A DNA stretch of 64,000 bases, taken from contig JAJEHN010000008.1 in NCBI GenBank assembly GCA_022823665.1, forward strand, positions 193,847 to 257,846, read 5' to 3'. Within the stretch, counting starts at the first letter, position 1, and every line of letters starts with the position of its first letter. The position numbers and the translations under genes are program-made. This DNA comes from Thermoanaerobaculia bacterium. GTDB lineage: Bacteria; Acidobacteriota; Thermoanaerobaculia; Multivoradales; Multivoraceae. Below the pieces are notes generated by a model, which saw nothing but the letters and a program-made list of their open reading frames with translations, ran no database searches and was not told where the DNA came from. Below, piece after piece: positions 43,830 to 52,763 of the stretch.

Positions 43830-44258
43830 TTAGACGAGAGAGAGAAGCTCGTTGAGTATCTTCAGCGCCTTCTTGATCCAGTCGGGCAGATCGAGGATCT
43901 GCTCAATAGAGTCCTTGACGGTCGCTGCATCGCCAAGGGCCTTGCCGGTATCACTATTCGAGTCCTCGCCATGCATGGCGTTAAAGAGCTTCATCTCCTG
44001 AATCAGCAAATCGTGAACCGCCTTCCCCTCTCGGGACGGGTTCCCAAACTCGCTCAGAGCGCGGCCTACCTCAGCTAGCGCTTCAGGAGAGCCGAGCAGA
44101 GAGAAGAGGCTCTCCGCCATTCCAGCCGCGATAGACTTGGGCTGCTCCGGGAGGTCCGCCACCCTCTTTTCGACTATACGGCGAACGTTGCAAAGAAATA
44201 GACGGTACGCTTCTGACACGTACCCCTTCTGCTCTTTTGGTGCGTCTTGCTCCGGCAC
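43830..44258 (-). CDS. Small helical protein of unknown function
   Basis: 142 aa, GTG start at 44258 with AGGAG 8 nt upstream. No signal peptide or membrane segment. The sequence is predicted almost wholly helical (YRLFLCNVRRIVEKRVADLPEQ, SIAAGMAESLFSLLGSPEALAEVGRALSEFG, and SIEQILDLPDWIKKALKILNELLSLV). It sits between the papain-like enzyme and the lipoprotein in the same orientation with short gaps, so it is probably co-expressed. It may be an immunity, chaperone or adaptor protein for its neighbours, but that is speculation from position. Confidence 0.6.
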   Translation of the reverse strand: MPEQDAPKEQKGYVSEAYRLFLCNVRRIVEKRVADLPEQPKSIAAGMAESLFSLLGSPEALAEVGRALSEFGNPSREGKAVHDLLIQEMKLFNAMHGEDSNSDTGKALGDAATVKDSIEQILDLPDWIKKALKILNELLSLV

Positions 44259-44343
44259 TTGTCTTCTCCTCTTGCGGCCTTCCGTCTTCCCAGGGAACCG
44301 AGCAGCCCCCTCGGGTTCCGACGGCCGGCAATTGAATCCTCCC

Positions 44344-44946
44344 CTAGTAGACCATCGTCAGCGGGATCTCCCGACCAAGGGTCCCCTTCTTGAGGGGTAG
44401 TTGCCTCGATGACGAAAAGTCGGCCGGTACGTATTCGTTTGATGGTCTGCGACTCCCGAGTAAACCCAGCGCCTGGTAGGCTTCCGCCACGAGTTCGCTG
44501 CAAAAGACGCTACTCAGATCTTCTTCGTTCCTACCGAACGGTCCGTCGTAGGCAGCCTTGAGGAGTTCTATCTTGTCCTTCTCGTACGGGCGGGTGCGAA
44601 GGTCTTCGCGAAGCCTCCAGAGGCGGCTGTAGACGCCTTCTTGGAGGTCCGCATCTTGGAGGCGGCGAACGGCGACAGAGCCTCGGTACGTGATGAGGCG
44701 GTCACTTAGCGGAACGAGTTGTACACCTTTCCGGACTTGGCCGGAATCGAGATCACGAAGGCGCGTACCCTGCTTGGTCGATTCCCACACTGAGACGAGC
44801 CTGCAGTCGGGCAGGTACACGACCATCCCCACATGGGACCATCGGTTGCTCGTGGCAAGCTTGATGACAGTACTGATCGCGGCGCTACCCGAGTACAGAA
44901 CGATATCTCCAGTACGCAGTTCGTCTCGAATGGCGTCGTAGTTCAC
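44344..44946 (-). CDS. Permuted papain-like (NlpC/P60, YiiX-type) enzyme
   Basis: 200 aa, GTG start. The layout matches circularly permuted NlpC/P60 enzymes of the YiiX/YaeF group: an N-terminal LRTGDIVLYSG, then the catalytic-His motif WSHVGMVV (His38), then, far downstream, the catalytic-Cys motif FCSELVAEAYQALG (Cys about 148). The order His-then-Cys is the mark of the permutation. No signal peptide. Relatives act on lipid-linked or peptidoglycan-derived amides or thioesters. It is part of the 41.8-47.3 kb cluster that also encodes a lipase-like enzyme. Activity is inferred. Confidence 0.78.
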   Translation of the reverse strand: MNYDAIRDELRTGDIVLYSGSAAISTVIKLATSNRWSHVGMVVYLPDCRLVSVWESTKQGTRLRDLDSGQVRKGVQLVPLSDRLITYRGSVAVRRLQDADLQEGVYSRLWRLREDLRTRPYEKDKIELLKAAYDGPFGRNEEDLSSVFCSELVAEAYQALGLLGSRRPSNEYVPADFSSSRQLPLKKGTLGREIPLTMVY

Positions 44947-45095
44947 CGGTGTGCCCGCAGGGATAGGACCTTGAGGATTGGGGTGCTTTCACTTGACAGT
45001 CGGCAAGGGGAAGACCGGTGCTCCCCGTTCGCCTCTGGTCCTATGCCAACGTTCATCGCAGTCGGCGTCAAGCCGTTTTCTGGAGCCGCCGCGGA

Positions 45096-45436
45096 TCACT
45101 GAGCGTCAGCCGGAGCTTCGAACGTGAGCAGGTAGTCGGCACCGTCACCAGTGAAGCGGTGCTCGATATCGCCTTGCCCTCATGCGCGGCCCGAGCGTAG
45201 GTCCGACCCAGATGATCGTCGGCGGCCAGCCAGCCAGTATCCTCATAGTAGAGGTCGATTCGGGCCTTGCTTTGGAAGCTGACCGGGCGGGTGCCCACAA
45301 AGTCGACCGTGTCCCCGTCGTTCATTAACTGCGGTCCCCAACGACGTTTTCCCTTGACGACGAGGTATGCCTCGTCGGCACCCGTCCAATCCTCGGTCTT
45401 CCGGCAGTGCAGCGAGGCGAGCGGGAGTTGCGGCAT
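45096..45436 (-). CDS. C2-like beta-sandwich protein, single-base frameshift
   Basis: ATG 45436 is preceded by a strong AAGGAGGT. The protein reads LHCRKTEDWTGADEAYLVVKGKRRWGPQLMNDGDTVDF and ARIDLYYEDTGWLAADDHLG, a beta-sandwich resembling C2-like Ca-binding domains seen in secreted or toxin-linked proteins. After ARAAHEGK the track ORF continues with an unlikely sequence, whereas the next frame reads DIEHRFTGDGADYLLTFEAPADAQ and stops at 45096, completing the fold. One base is missing near 45171 (AAGGC for an expected AAGGGC). This is either a sequencing error or a recent mutation. The uncorrected ORF would end at 45068. Confidence 0.65.
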
Positions 45437-45504
45437 ACGTGGGACCTCCTTGTTCTGAGACGGTTCGAGTCCGCGAGGCTTCGCGCTCTAGCGGGACCCG
45501 ACCA

Positions 45505-45939
45505 CTACCGGCCAGGCCGCGAGCAGGAGCACTCGTCGTCCTTCTCGAGTTCGTAGTGGTCCGGATGGCCTGTGTTGCACGGCCAGCCTCCCGCTAGCTG
45601 AGCCTTGGCTCGACTGCAGACCCAACCCCGGGAGCCAGCGTCCTCGTACCAGGCTGTGCCGGAGTCGATCAACTCGGTACGTGCTCCGGTATCGTCATCC
45701 GTGTCGAAGCAGCGCCAACGGACCTCGCAGCGCCAGCGTTCCTCCTGTGAAGACCGGCCGGGGAACGGCACCGGGCTGAACAGGGGGACTCGCGCGGAGT
45801 CCGCGGTTCGGAGTTCTTCCTGCGGCGCGCCCTGCCAAGGCGGGTCAGGCACACCGACCTCTCGCAGCCCCGTCCCCGCACACCCTGCCAGAAACACGAC
45901 GCTCAACCCTGTGGCGATCAGCTGTCTCCTCCGCAACAA
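45505..45939 (-). CDS. Cysteine-rich lipoprotein of unknown function
   Basis: 144 aa, TTG start at 45939 with GGAGGGG just upstream. Signal peptide LIATGLSVVFLAGC ends in lipobox LAGC. The mature protein is Cys-rich with EERWRCEVRWRC, GWVCSRAKAQLAGGWPC and a terminal DDECSCSRPGR, suggesting disulfide bonds outside the cytoplasm. The RWRC motif links it to the lipoprotein at 43424-43816. It is first gene after the LuxR regulator, separated by 208 bp that carry two long hairpins. No family recognised. Confidence 0.65.
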   Translation of the reverse strand: MLRRRQLIATGLSVVFLAGCAGTGLREVGVPDPPWQGAPQEELRTADSARVPLFSPVPFPGRSSQEERWRCEVRWRCFDTDDDTGARTELIDSGTAWYEDAGSRGWVCSRAKAQLAGGWPCNTGHPDHYELEKDDECSCSRPGR

Positions 45940-45994
45940 TCAGGCCCCTCCTCGCTTGCCAATAGAAGGAATCTAGCCCCTCGCAGGCCTTCTT

Positions 45995-46018
45995 GTCCCC
46001 GGCAGTTTTGCCGGGGAC
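45995..46018. terminator. 10-bp hairpin between LuxR and lipoprotein genes
   Basis: GTCCCCGGCA-gttt-TGCCGGGGAC, a perfect 10-bp stem with a 4-nt loop. It is placed to end the regulator transcript or act as a leader element of the lipoprotein operon. No U-run follows on either strand, so it is not a textbook terminator. Confidence 0.45.
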
Positions 46019-46066
46019 TACCCAAGTTCTCCAACCCCCAAAGCCGACGACAACCAAAACGGCCCA

Positions 46067-46093
46067 CATCCGAGACGACGACGCTCTCGGATG
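46067..46093. promoter_or_regulatory. 9-bp inverted repeat in LuxR 3' region
   Basis: CATCCGAGA, 9-nt loop, TCTCGGATG, just after the LuxR stop. Together with the hairpin at 45995 it gives the 208-bp gap two tandem stem-loops. Termination or operator function is possible. Confidence 0.35.
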
Positions 46094-46147
46094 ACCAGCC
46101 CAGGGCTACAGGGGCTCCCGTATCGTCCAGAGGGAGCGAAGCAACCT

Positions 46148-47291
46148 TCAGGCGAACTCGGTCGCCGCCAACACCAGCCGCACCAGGTCGACTTGCCGGC
46201 GGACGCCCACCTTGGCGTAGATCTGCTCCAGGAGCCAGTAGACGGAGCGCTTCTGCCGGCCCGTGCTCGCTGCAATCTCGGCGACGCTCTTGCCTTGCGC
46301 CAACCAACAGGCGACCTCACTCTCCGCAGGTGTGAGGCCGAACGCGGTAGCCACATGACGTGGGTCGATGGGAGGGGGAAGCGATGGATCGACAATCAGC
46401 ACCAGTGCCGCGGCCCGCCGGACGATGAGGTCCAGTTCTCGGACAACCGTGGGCTTGACGTGGACCATGAGGCGCCGGCGTCCGGGCTGGCGGCTGAGCG
46501 ACATCGAGCCGCCAACAGAGATGGAGCCGGGTTGGGGCACGGCGTTGGCCAACAACTGTTCGAGACCCATTCGATCGGCCGGCGTGCTCGCGGAGAGAGT
46601 CCCACCACGGTCAGACAAACCGTCGCCGCGCCGCAGGACTTCACGGGCGAGGTCATTCGCCGCAATGATCCGCTGCCACCGGTCGAGGTGAATGACACCC
46701 AGCCGTTGGGAGTCAAGGAGTTGACTCAAGGAGGCGCCGAGCGCCCCGGCGTCCGCCAGCGCCTGACGCACCCAGACGAATTGCCGAACGTGGGGCACAA
46801 CTCGCTCGATCATCTCGATCTGACTGGACGACCAGGCGCCACCCCCCCCCTACCGGGTCGCCGATCACCCACGTGAAGTGCGAGTAGCCCTCCGGCCCGT
46901 CAAGGCGCACGATCAGGGCCTTCTGGGAGAGCGTCCGGACGGAGAATTCGTTGTACGTCTCTGAGGTCTTCAGTTCCTCCTTGGTATAGAGGTCTACCAG
47001 TCGCCTCAAACGGCCATACGGTTGTTGGCGGGACCGCGGCACCATTTCATCTTTACGGTAGTAGGTCTCAAGGTACTCTCGCTCCAGATCCTCGCGGCGT
47101 TCTCCCCGGTGGTAGAGCCCGACCGCGTAGATTCGCGAATCCTCTTCCGGACCTTCAATGATCCAGAGGGCGCTGCCCCTTGCACCGCAAGCCTCCTCGA
47201 TCAGGGTCGAGGCGCGGGGCCAATGAGCGCCGTCGAACGCGGCACGGTCCAAGGAAGCGAGGATGCGTTCGAACTTTCCCAGTTCGCTCAC
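46148..47291 (-). CDS. LuxR-family regulator, frame broken at a G9 tract
   Basis: Two overlapping ORFs form one gene. Upstream (start GTG 47291, MSELGKFERILASLD) encodes a sensor-like domain through SHFTWVIGDPVGGG. Downstream resumes AWSSSQIEMIERVVPHVRQFVWVRQAL, a PAS-like segment (RLGVIHLDRWQRIIAANDLAREVL) and a C-terminal LuxR helix-turn-helix (FGLTPAESEVACWLAQGKSVAEIAASTGRQKRSVYWLLEQIYAKVGV). The break falls at nine consecutive G (plus-strand C 46842-46850); eight or eleven would restore a product of about 380 aa. Slippage could switch the regulator on and off, or the read length may be wrong. It heads the accessory cluster and is its likely regulator. Confidence 0.8.
46842..46850 (-). repeat. 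Homopolymeric G9 tract within LuxR gene
   Basis: Nine C on the plus strand at the exact point where the reading frame of the regulator shifts. Homopolymers of this length are rare in the window and are classic slippage sites. Confidence 0.8.
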
Positions 47292-47340
47292 AGCGGACCC
47301 AAGCAGCTGCTCACCGACATGTACGCACCGGAGACGAGCA

Positions 47341-47364
47341 AGTAGAAAAAGGTGCCTTTCTACT
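47341..47364. promoter_or_regulatory. Inverted repeat upstream of LuxR gene
   Basis: AGTAGAAA, 8-nt spacer, TTTCTACT, perfect 8-bp arms about 50 bp upstream of the GTG start, in an otherwise gene-free stretch. Plausible operator, perhaps for the regulator itself. Confidence 0.45.
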
Positions 47365-47622
47365 CCGTGCGGTTCCAGCACGATAGGCGTGCAGCCGCCA
47401 CCTGCGTTGAGAGCACGGCACCCATACCGTCACCTGCCCAGATGCGAGTTGAGCCAACTACTGAGGAGTTTGAACCACAGGACGGCTCTACGCGCCGGTA
47501 GAATTGCCGGGGCTCTCGTGACGAACAGCGTCGCCGCTCCAGGACCGGAGCGAGCAACCGCCGCATGTGGACAAACAACCTGCGGTTGCTTGATGTTCCG
47601 GCGTTGGTCTGCAGGGAGCGGA
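47365..47622. other. Intergenic stretch without a recognised gene
   Basis: No supportable coding sequence between the LuxR promoter region and the repeat at 47623. The only structure seen is AGCAACCGC ... GCGGTTGCT (about 47551-47590), 9-bp arms around a 20-nt loop. ORF-track entries here are antisense or repeat-derived. Confidence 0.5.
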
Positions 47623-47694
47623 GCGAGGCTGACGCCTCGCGCGTTTCCTGGCCGCCTTCGGCGGCAGCCGGCGAGGGCGCCGGCGCACCCAGTG
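47623..47694 (+). repeat. Three-hairpin repeat, full 72-bp copy
   Basis: GCGAGGC-TGAC-GCCTCGC (47623-47640), GCGTTTCCTG linker, GCCGCC-TTC-GGCGGC (47651-47665), A, GCCGGCG-AGGG-CGCCGGC (47667-47684), GCACCCAGTG (47685-47694). A partial tail copy GCACCCAGTGTGGGG follows at 47719. It lies downstream of the sulfatase stop (47748, minus strand). Confidence 0.9.
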
Positions 47695-47718
47695 TGGGGA
47701 CTCGGTAGTGGCGGCGGC

Positions 47719-47734
47719 GCACCCAGTGTGGGGC
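47719..47734 (+). repeat. Three-hairpin repeat, tail fragment
   Basis: GCACCCAGTGTGGGGC repeats the end of the adjacent full copy 34 bp away, preceded by GGCGGC. Only the tail is conserved, so it is probably a truncated tandem copy. Confidence 0.6.
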
Positions 47735-47747
47735 CTCGCGCTGGAGG

Positions 47748-49220
47748 TCAGAAGATGAGCTGCAGCCCCTCGCCGTCGACGACGGCGGCGGTGCCGCGGT
47801 TGCTCCACCAGCGCGGTTCGGCGAGTTCGCTTTCCCAGGCGTCGAGGGCGCGCTGGAGTTCTTCGAGGACTTCGGTCTCCTCGCCGGCGACGGTGTGCAA
47901 CTCGCCGAGGTCGACCCCCAGGTCGTGGAGCCGCAGGACCTGGCCGAGGGGTGAGTCGCGGGGCGCGTCGAAGTCCCGGAGCAGATCGCCGGTGCGGGTG
48001 ATCTGGGAGAGGCGTTCTTCGGTTGCCCTGTTGACTTCCCAGAGCTTCCAGTCGCCGCGGCGGACGGCGCGGTTCGGGCCGGCGCGCCAGAACAGCATCT
48101 CGTGCGGCGGCCCCGTCTGTTCGCCGCGGACGTAGGGCAGGAGATCGACGCCGTCGAGCGGCTTCTCGGGCAGCGGCGCGCCGGCGGCGGCGGCGAACGT
48201 CGGCAGCAGGTCGAGCGACGACACCGCCGGCTCGTAGACCTGGCCCGGTTCGACGCTGGCCGGCCAGCTCAGCAGGAAGGGCACGCGGATGCCGCCTTCG
48301 AAGAACCAGCGCTTGCCGCCGCGCAGCGGGCCGTTCGTGCAGGCGCCGTCGACGTACAGCGCGCAACCGTTGTCGGAGAGGAAGACGATCATCGTGTCCT
48401 CCTCGAGGCCGTGCTCGCGTAGTTTCGCCACGACTTCGCCGACGCTGTCGTCGAGCGACGAGACCATCGCCGCGAAGATGCGGGTCTTCGGGTCCTCGAT
48501 GTGGCGGTAGCGGTCGAGGTACTTCGCCGTCGCCTGCAGCGGCACGTGCGGCGTGTAGTGCGCCAGGTAGAGGAAGAAGGGCTCGTCACGGTGGCGGTCG
48601 ATGAAGTCGAGCGCCTCGCGGGTCAGGACCTCGGTCAGGTACTCGGTCTCCTCCACGACTTCGCGGCCGCGGAAGATGGGCCGCTGGCGCGTCTCGGAGA
48701 TCGGCGCGGGATTCCAGTTCTCCACTCCTTCGGCAGACGGTTCGATGAAGATCGAGCCGCTCTGCATGCCGAAGAACTCGTCGAAGCCGCGGTCGAGCGG
48801 GTGCATGCCCCCCTCCCAGCCGAGCTGCCACTTGCCGACCGCGCCGGTCGCGTAGCCGGCGGACCGCATCACTTCGGCCAGGGTCTTCTCGTCGAGGCTC
48901 AGGCCGAACGCCTGGCCCATCCCGTTGAACTCGTAGCCGTGGCGCTGGGGGTAGCGGCCGGTCATCAGGCCGGCGCGGGAGGGGCTGCAGACGGCGGCGG
49001 TGACGTAGCCGGCTTCGAAGCGGACGCCGGAGGCGGCGAGGGCGTCGATGTTCGGCGTGTCGATGATCGTGCTGCCGTAGGCGCCGAGGTCGCCGTAGCC
49101 GAGGTCGTCGGCGAGGACGAAGATGACGTTGGGTTGGCGAGCCTCGGGCGCGGATGCGCAGCCGATCGCGACGGAGAGCGCCGCCGCTGCGAAGAGGAAT
49201 CGAACGCGCGTATCAGGCAA
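47748..49220 (-). CDS. Sulfatase, lipoprotein
   Basis: 490-aa type I sulfatase. The start is TTG at 49220, supported by GGAGGAG 8 nt upstream. Lipobox VAIGC (Cys21). Metal-binding VLADDLGYGD (36-45), formylglycine signature CSPSRAGLMTGR (Cys78), GKWQLG, and SDNGCAL complete the active site. It is related to arylsulfatase A/N-acetylgalactosamine-type enzymes. As a lipoprotein it probably works in the periplasm or on the cell surface, releasing sulfate from polysaccharides or aryl esters. It needs a formylglycine-generating or anaerobic maturase encoded elsewhere. Divergent from the VCBS lipoprotein gene 65 bp away. Confidence 0.95.
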   Translation of the reverse strand: MPDTRVRFLFAAAALSVAIGCASAPEARQPNVIFVLADDLGYGDLGAYGSTIIDTPNIDALAASGVRFEAGYVTAAVCSPSRAGLMTGRYPQRHGYEFNGMGQAFGLSLDEKTLAEVMRSAGYATGAVGKWQLGWEGGMHPLDRGFDEFFGMQSGSIFIEPSAEGVENWNPAPISETRQRPIFRGREVVEETEYLTEVLTREALDFIDRHRDEPFFLYLAHYTPHVPLQATAKYLDRYRHIEDPKTRIFAAMVSSLDDSVGEVVAKLREHGLEEDTMIVFLSDNGCALYVDGACTNGPLRGGKRWFFEGGIRVPFLLSWPASVEPGQVYEPAVSSLDLLPTFAAAAGAPLPEKPLDGVDLLPYVRGEQTGPPHEMLFWRAGPNRAVRRGDWKLWEVNRATEERLSQITRTGDLLRDFDAPRDSPLGQVLRLHDLGVDLGELHTVAGEETEVLEELQRALDAWESELAEPRWWSNRGTAAVVDGEGLQLIF

Positions 49221-49285
49221 CTCGGTACTCCTCCGGGTCGATACACTGCGGAGTCTACTCCCAACTACGTTCGAGAGATCGCTTC

Positions 49286-50809
<1,524 letters not shown>

Positions 50810-50825
50810 GGCATAGACCTGTGGC

Positions 50826-51446
50826 CTAGTCGGTATCCGGCCGATCGTCCAGGACGAAGCCGTCGCGGTTCGGCATCTCGACCTTGGGCAGGGTCTCCCG
50901 GTCGAGTACCGCGTCCCCGCCGACGATGCCTCCCAGGTGCAGCAGGTGGGCGACGACGGCGTAGATCTCGTCGTCGCTGAGCGAGCCCGGCGACTCGTAG
51001 GGCATGGAGCGGCGGATGTAGTCCCACAGGCTCGTGGCGTAGGGCCAGTAGCTCTCGACGGTCTTCCGTGGCCGCTCCGAGGTCAGGCTGTCGCGGCCCC
51101 CGACGAGCGCCGCGGCCTCGTCGCCTTCGGCGTTCCTGCCGTGGCAGGCCGCGCAGAACTGCTGGTAGACGGCCTTGCCCTCGCCCACGGTGCCGCGGCC
51201 TTCGGGCAGGCCCTTGCCGTCGGGGAACACGGTGTAACCGGCGGCGCCGAGTTCTTCGGCGGTTGCTTCGTGGCCGAGGCCGGTCGTCCCGGACTGGGCG
51301 GCGAGGGCAGCGGGCAGGACGAGGAAGAGGAGGGCGACGCGGAGTGGAGCGAGGCTGACGCCTCGCGCGTTTCGACGCCGCCTTGGGCGGCAGCGGGTCA
51401 GAGGACCCGCGCACCCAGTGAGAAGCGGGCCCCTAAGCCTCGGCAT
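50826..51446 (-). CDS. SoxD-like cytochrome c with repeat-encoded N terminus
   Basis: 206 aa. ATG 51446 overlaps the stop of the SoxC-like gene by 14 nt. Residues about 10-33 (TGCAGPLTRCRPRRRRNARGVS) are encoded by a full copy of the 72-bp repeat, then comes a hydrophobic signal (VALLFLVLPAALAAQ). No alternative ATG, GTG or TTG lies between the repeat and the signal core, so the repeat must be translated or a non-standard start used. The mature part has FPDGKGLPEGRGTVGEGK, haem site CAACH (98-102) and a likely axial Met in RSMPYESPG. It is the expected electron acceptor of the molybdenum protein. Confidence 0.88.
   Translation of the reverse strand: MPRLRGPLLTGCAGPLTRCRPRRRRNARGVSLAPLRVALLFLVLPAALAAQSGTTGLGHEATAEELGAAGYTVFPDGKGLPEGRGTVGEGKAVYQQFCAACHGRNAEGDEAAALVGGRDSLTSERPRKTVESYWPYATSLWDYIRRSMPYESPGSLSDDEIYAVVAHLLHLGGIVGGDAVLDRETLPKVEMPNRDGFVLDDRPDTD
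51349..51420 (+). repeat. Three-hairpin repeat, full 72-bp copy within cytochrome gene
   Basis: GCGAGGC-TGAC-GCCTCGC (51349-51366), GCCGCC-TTG-GGCGGC (51377-51391), A, GCGGGTC-AGAG-GACCCGC (51393-51410), GCACCCAGTG (51411-51420). Same length and spacing as 47623, but hairpin 3 has a completely re-paired stem. Confidence 0.92.
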
Positions 51447-52656
51447 TCGTCACCTCGCCCGATTCCTGGACTTCCCAGGCCTTGATCCGGTTGTTGTGGT
51501 AGATCGTCGACCGGCCTCTCGCATCGAGCAGCGCCGCAAGGGTCGGCTGAACGTAGCCCGTGTCGTCGGTAGCCCGGGACATCAACACATGCCGGCCGCC
51601 GTCCCAGCGCCAGGGCGATCGGAAGCGGGTGAACGCCTTCGCATGGCGCGGGCCCTCGATCTCCGCATCCGTCCACGAGCGGCCGCCGTCCGTCGACACC
51701 TCGACGCGGGAGATCGCGCCGCGGCCGGACCAGGCCAAGCCGCGGATCTCGCAGAACCCGGGCCCGTCCAGCTTCTGCTCGCCCGAAGGCCGCGTGATGA
51801 CGGACTTCGCGTCCATGACCAGCGTGAACTGCCGCGCCTTGCCGTCCGGCAGCAGGTCCGTGTACTTCGACGTCTCGTCGCGGGCCATCGACGGCATGTG
51901 GGCCACCTCGATCCGCCGCAGCCACTTGACGCTGATGCTGCCTTCGCAGCCCGGCACCAGGAGCCGTAGCGGGTAGCCCTGCTCGGGCCGGACCGCCTCG
52001 CCGTTCTGGCCGTAGGCGATCATCACGTCGTCGAGCGCCCGCGCCAGCGGCACGCTGCGGCTCATCAGCCCCGCGTCGGCGCCCTCCGCGACGATCCAGC
52101 TCGCCTCCGGCTTCACGCCGACCTCGTCCAGCAGGTCCGCCAGCAGCACGCCGGTCCACTCGCTGCAGCTCGCCAGGCCGTGGCTCAACTGCACGTTCGG
52201 CGCGCCGGCCGGCGACCACTCTCGGGCGCTGTTGCCGGAGCACTCGATGAAGTGGAAACGCGACACCGAGGACATTCGGACGAGGTCGTCCATCGTGAAG
52301 ACGAGCGGACGATCGACGAGGCCGTGGATCGTCAGCCGGTGGCTGTCCGGGTCGATCGCCGGCACGCCCGTGTGGTGGCGCTCGAAGTGGAGACCGGACG
52401 GCGTGACGATGCCCTCCAGGTCGGCAAGGGGCGTGTTCGAGGACGACGCCGTGGCGTCGGGCGCGCGGCTCCAGCGCTTCGAGTCCTCGAAGGGCGACGG
52501 CTTGCCGTACTCGGTGGGGGTCTCGCCGAGGTCGCGGATGGCGCCCGGCGTCTGGGCGCTTGCGCGGGCGGCGAAAGAGCCCGCCGCGGCCGCGCCGGCG
52601 AGTCCGAGGAACGAGCGGCGGCTGGGCCGTTCCGAGCCGCGCCTGCGAGTAGTCAT
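51433..52656 (-). CDS. soxC: SoxC-like sulfite/sulfane dehydrogenase, molybdenum subunit
   Basis: 407 aa from ATG 52656, with AAGGAGAG upstream. Tat signal RRSFLGLAGAA (13-23). The sulfite oxidase fold shows GIVTPSGLHFERHHTGVPAIDP, HFIECSGNSAREW (Cys139 coordinates molybdenum), CSEWTGVLLADLL and PGCEGSISVKWLRRI. This pattern is closer to SoxC than to assimilatory nitrate reductase-like members. The next gene, overlapping by 14 nt, is a SoxD-like cytochrome c, so the pair would oxidise sulfite or protein-bound sulfane sulfur in the periplasm. No SoxXA, YZ or B is present in the window. Confidence 0.9.
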   Translation of the reverse strand: MTTRRRGSERPSRRSFLGLAGAAAAGSFAARASAQTPGAIRDLGETPTEYGKPSPFEDSKRWSRAPDATASSSNTPLADLEGIVTPSGLHFERHHTGVPAIDPDSHRLTIHGLVDRPLVFTMDDLVRMSSVSRFHFIECSGNSAREWSPAGAPNVQLSHGLASCSEWTGVLLADLLDEVGVKPEASWIVAEGADAGLMSRSVPLARALDDVMIAYGQNGEAVRPEQGYPLRLLVPGCEGSISVKWLRRIEVAHMPSMARDETSKYTDLLPDGKARQFTLVMDAKSVITRPSGEQKLDGPGFCEIRGLAWSGRGAISRVEVSTDGGRSWTDAEIEGPRHAKAFTRFRSPWRWDGGRHVLMSRATDDTGYVQPTLAALLDARGRSTIYHNNRIKAWEVQESGEVTNAEA

Positions 52657-52763
52657 CACTCTCTCCTTCAAGCTGTGTTCGGTGTTCCAAGCCTAGCGGC
52701 TGCACCGACGACCCACACTGGCTGCGTCGTTGTTACAGTTGCCCGTTCACGGTCGCCGCGACG

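Noticed and set aside
52690-52740. Possible further copy of the 72-bp repeat (CCACACTGGCTGCG)
   Set aside because: Only about a dozen bases resemble the tail and no hairpin is present, so chance similarity cannot be excluded.
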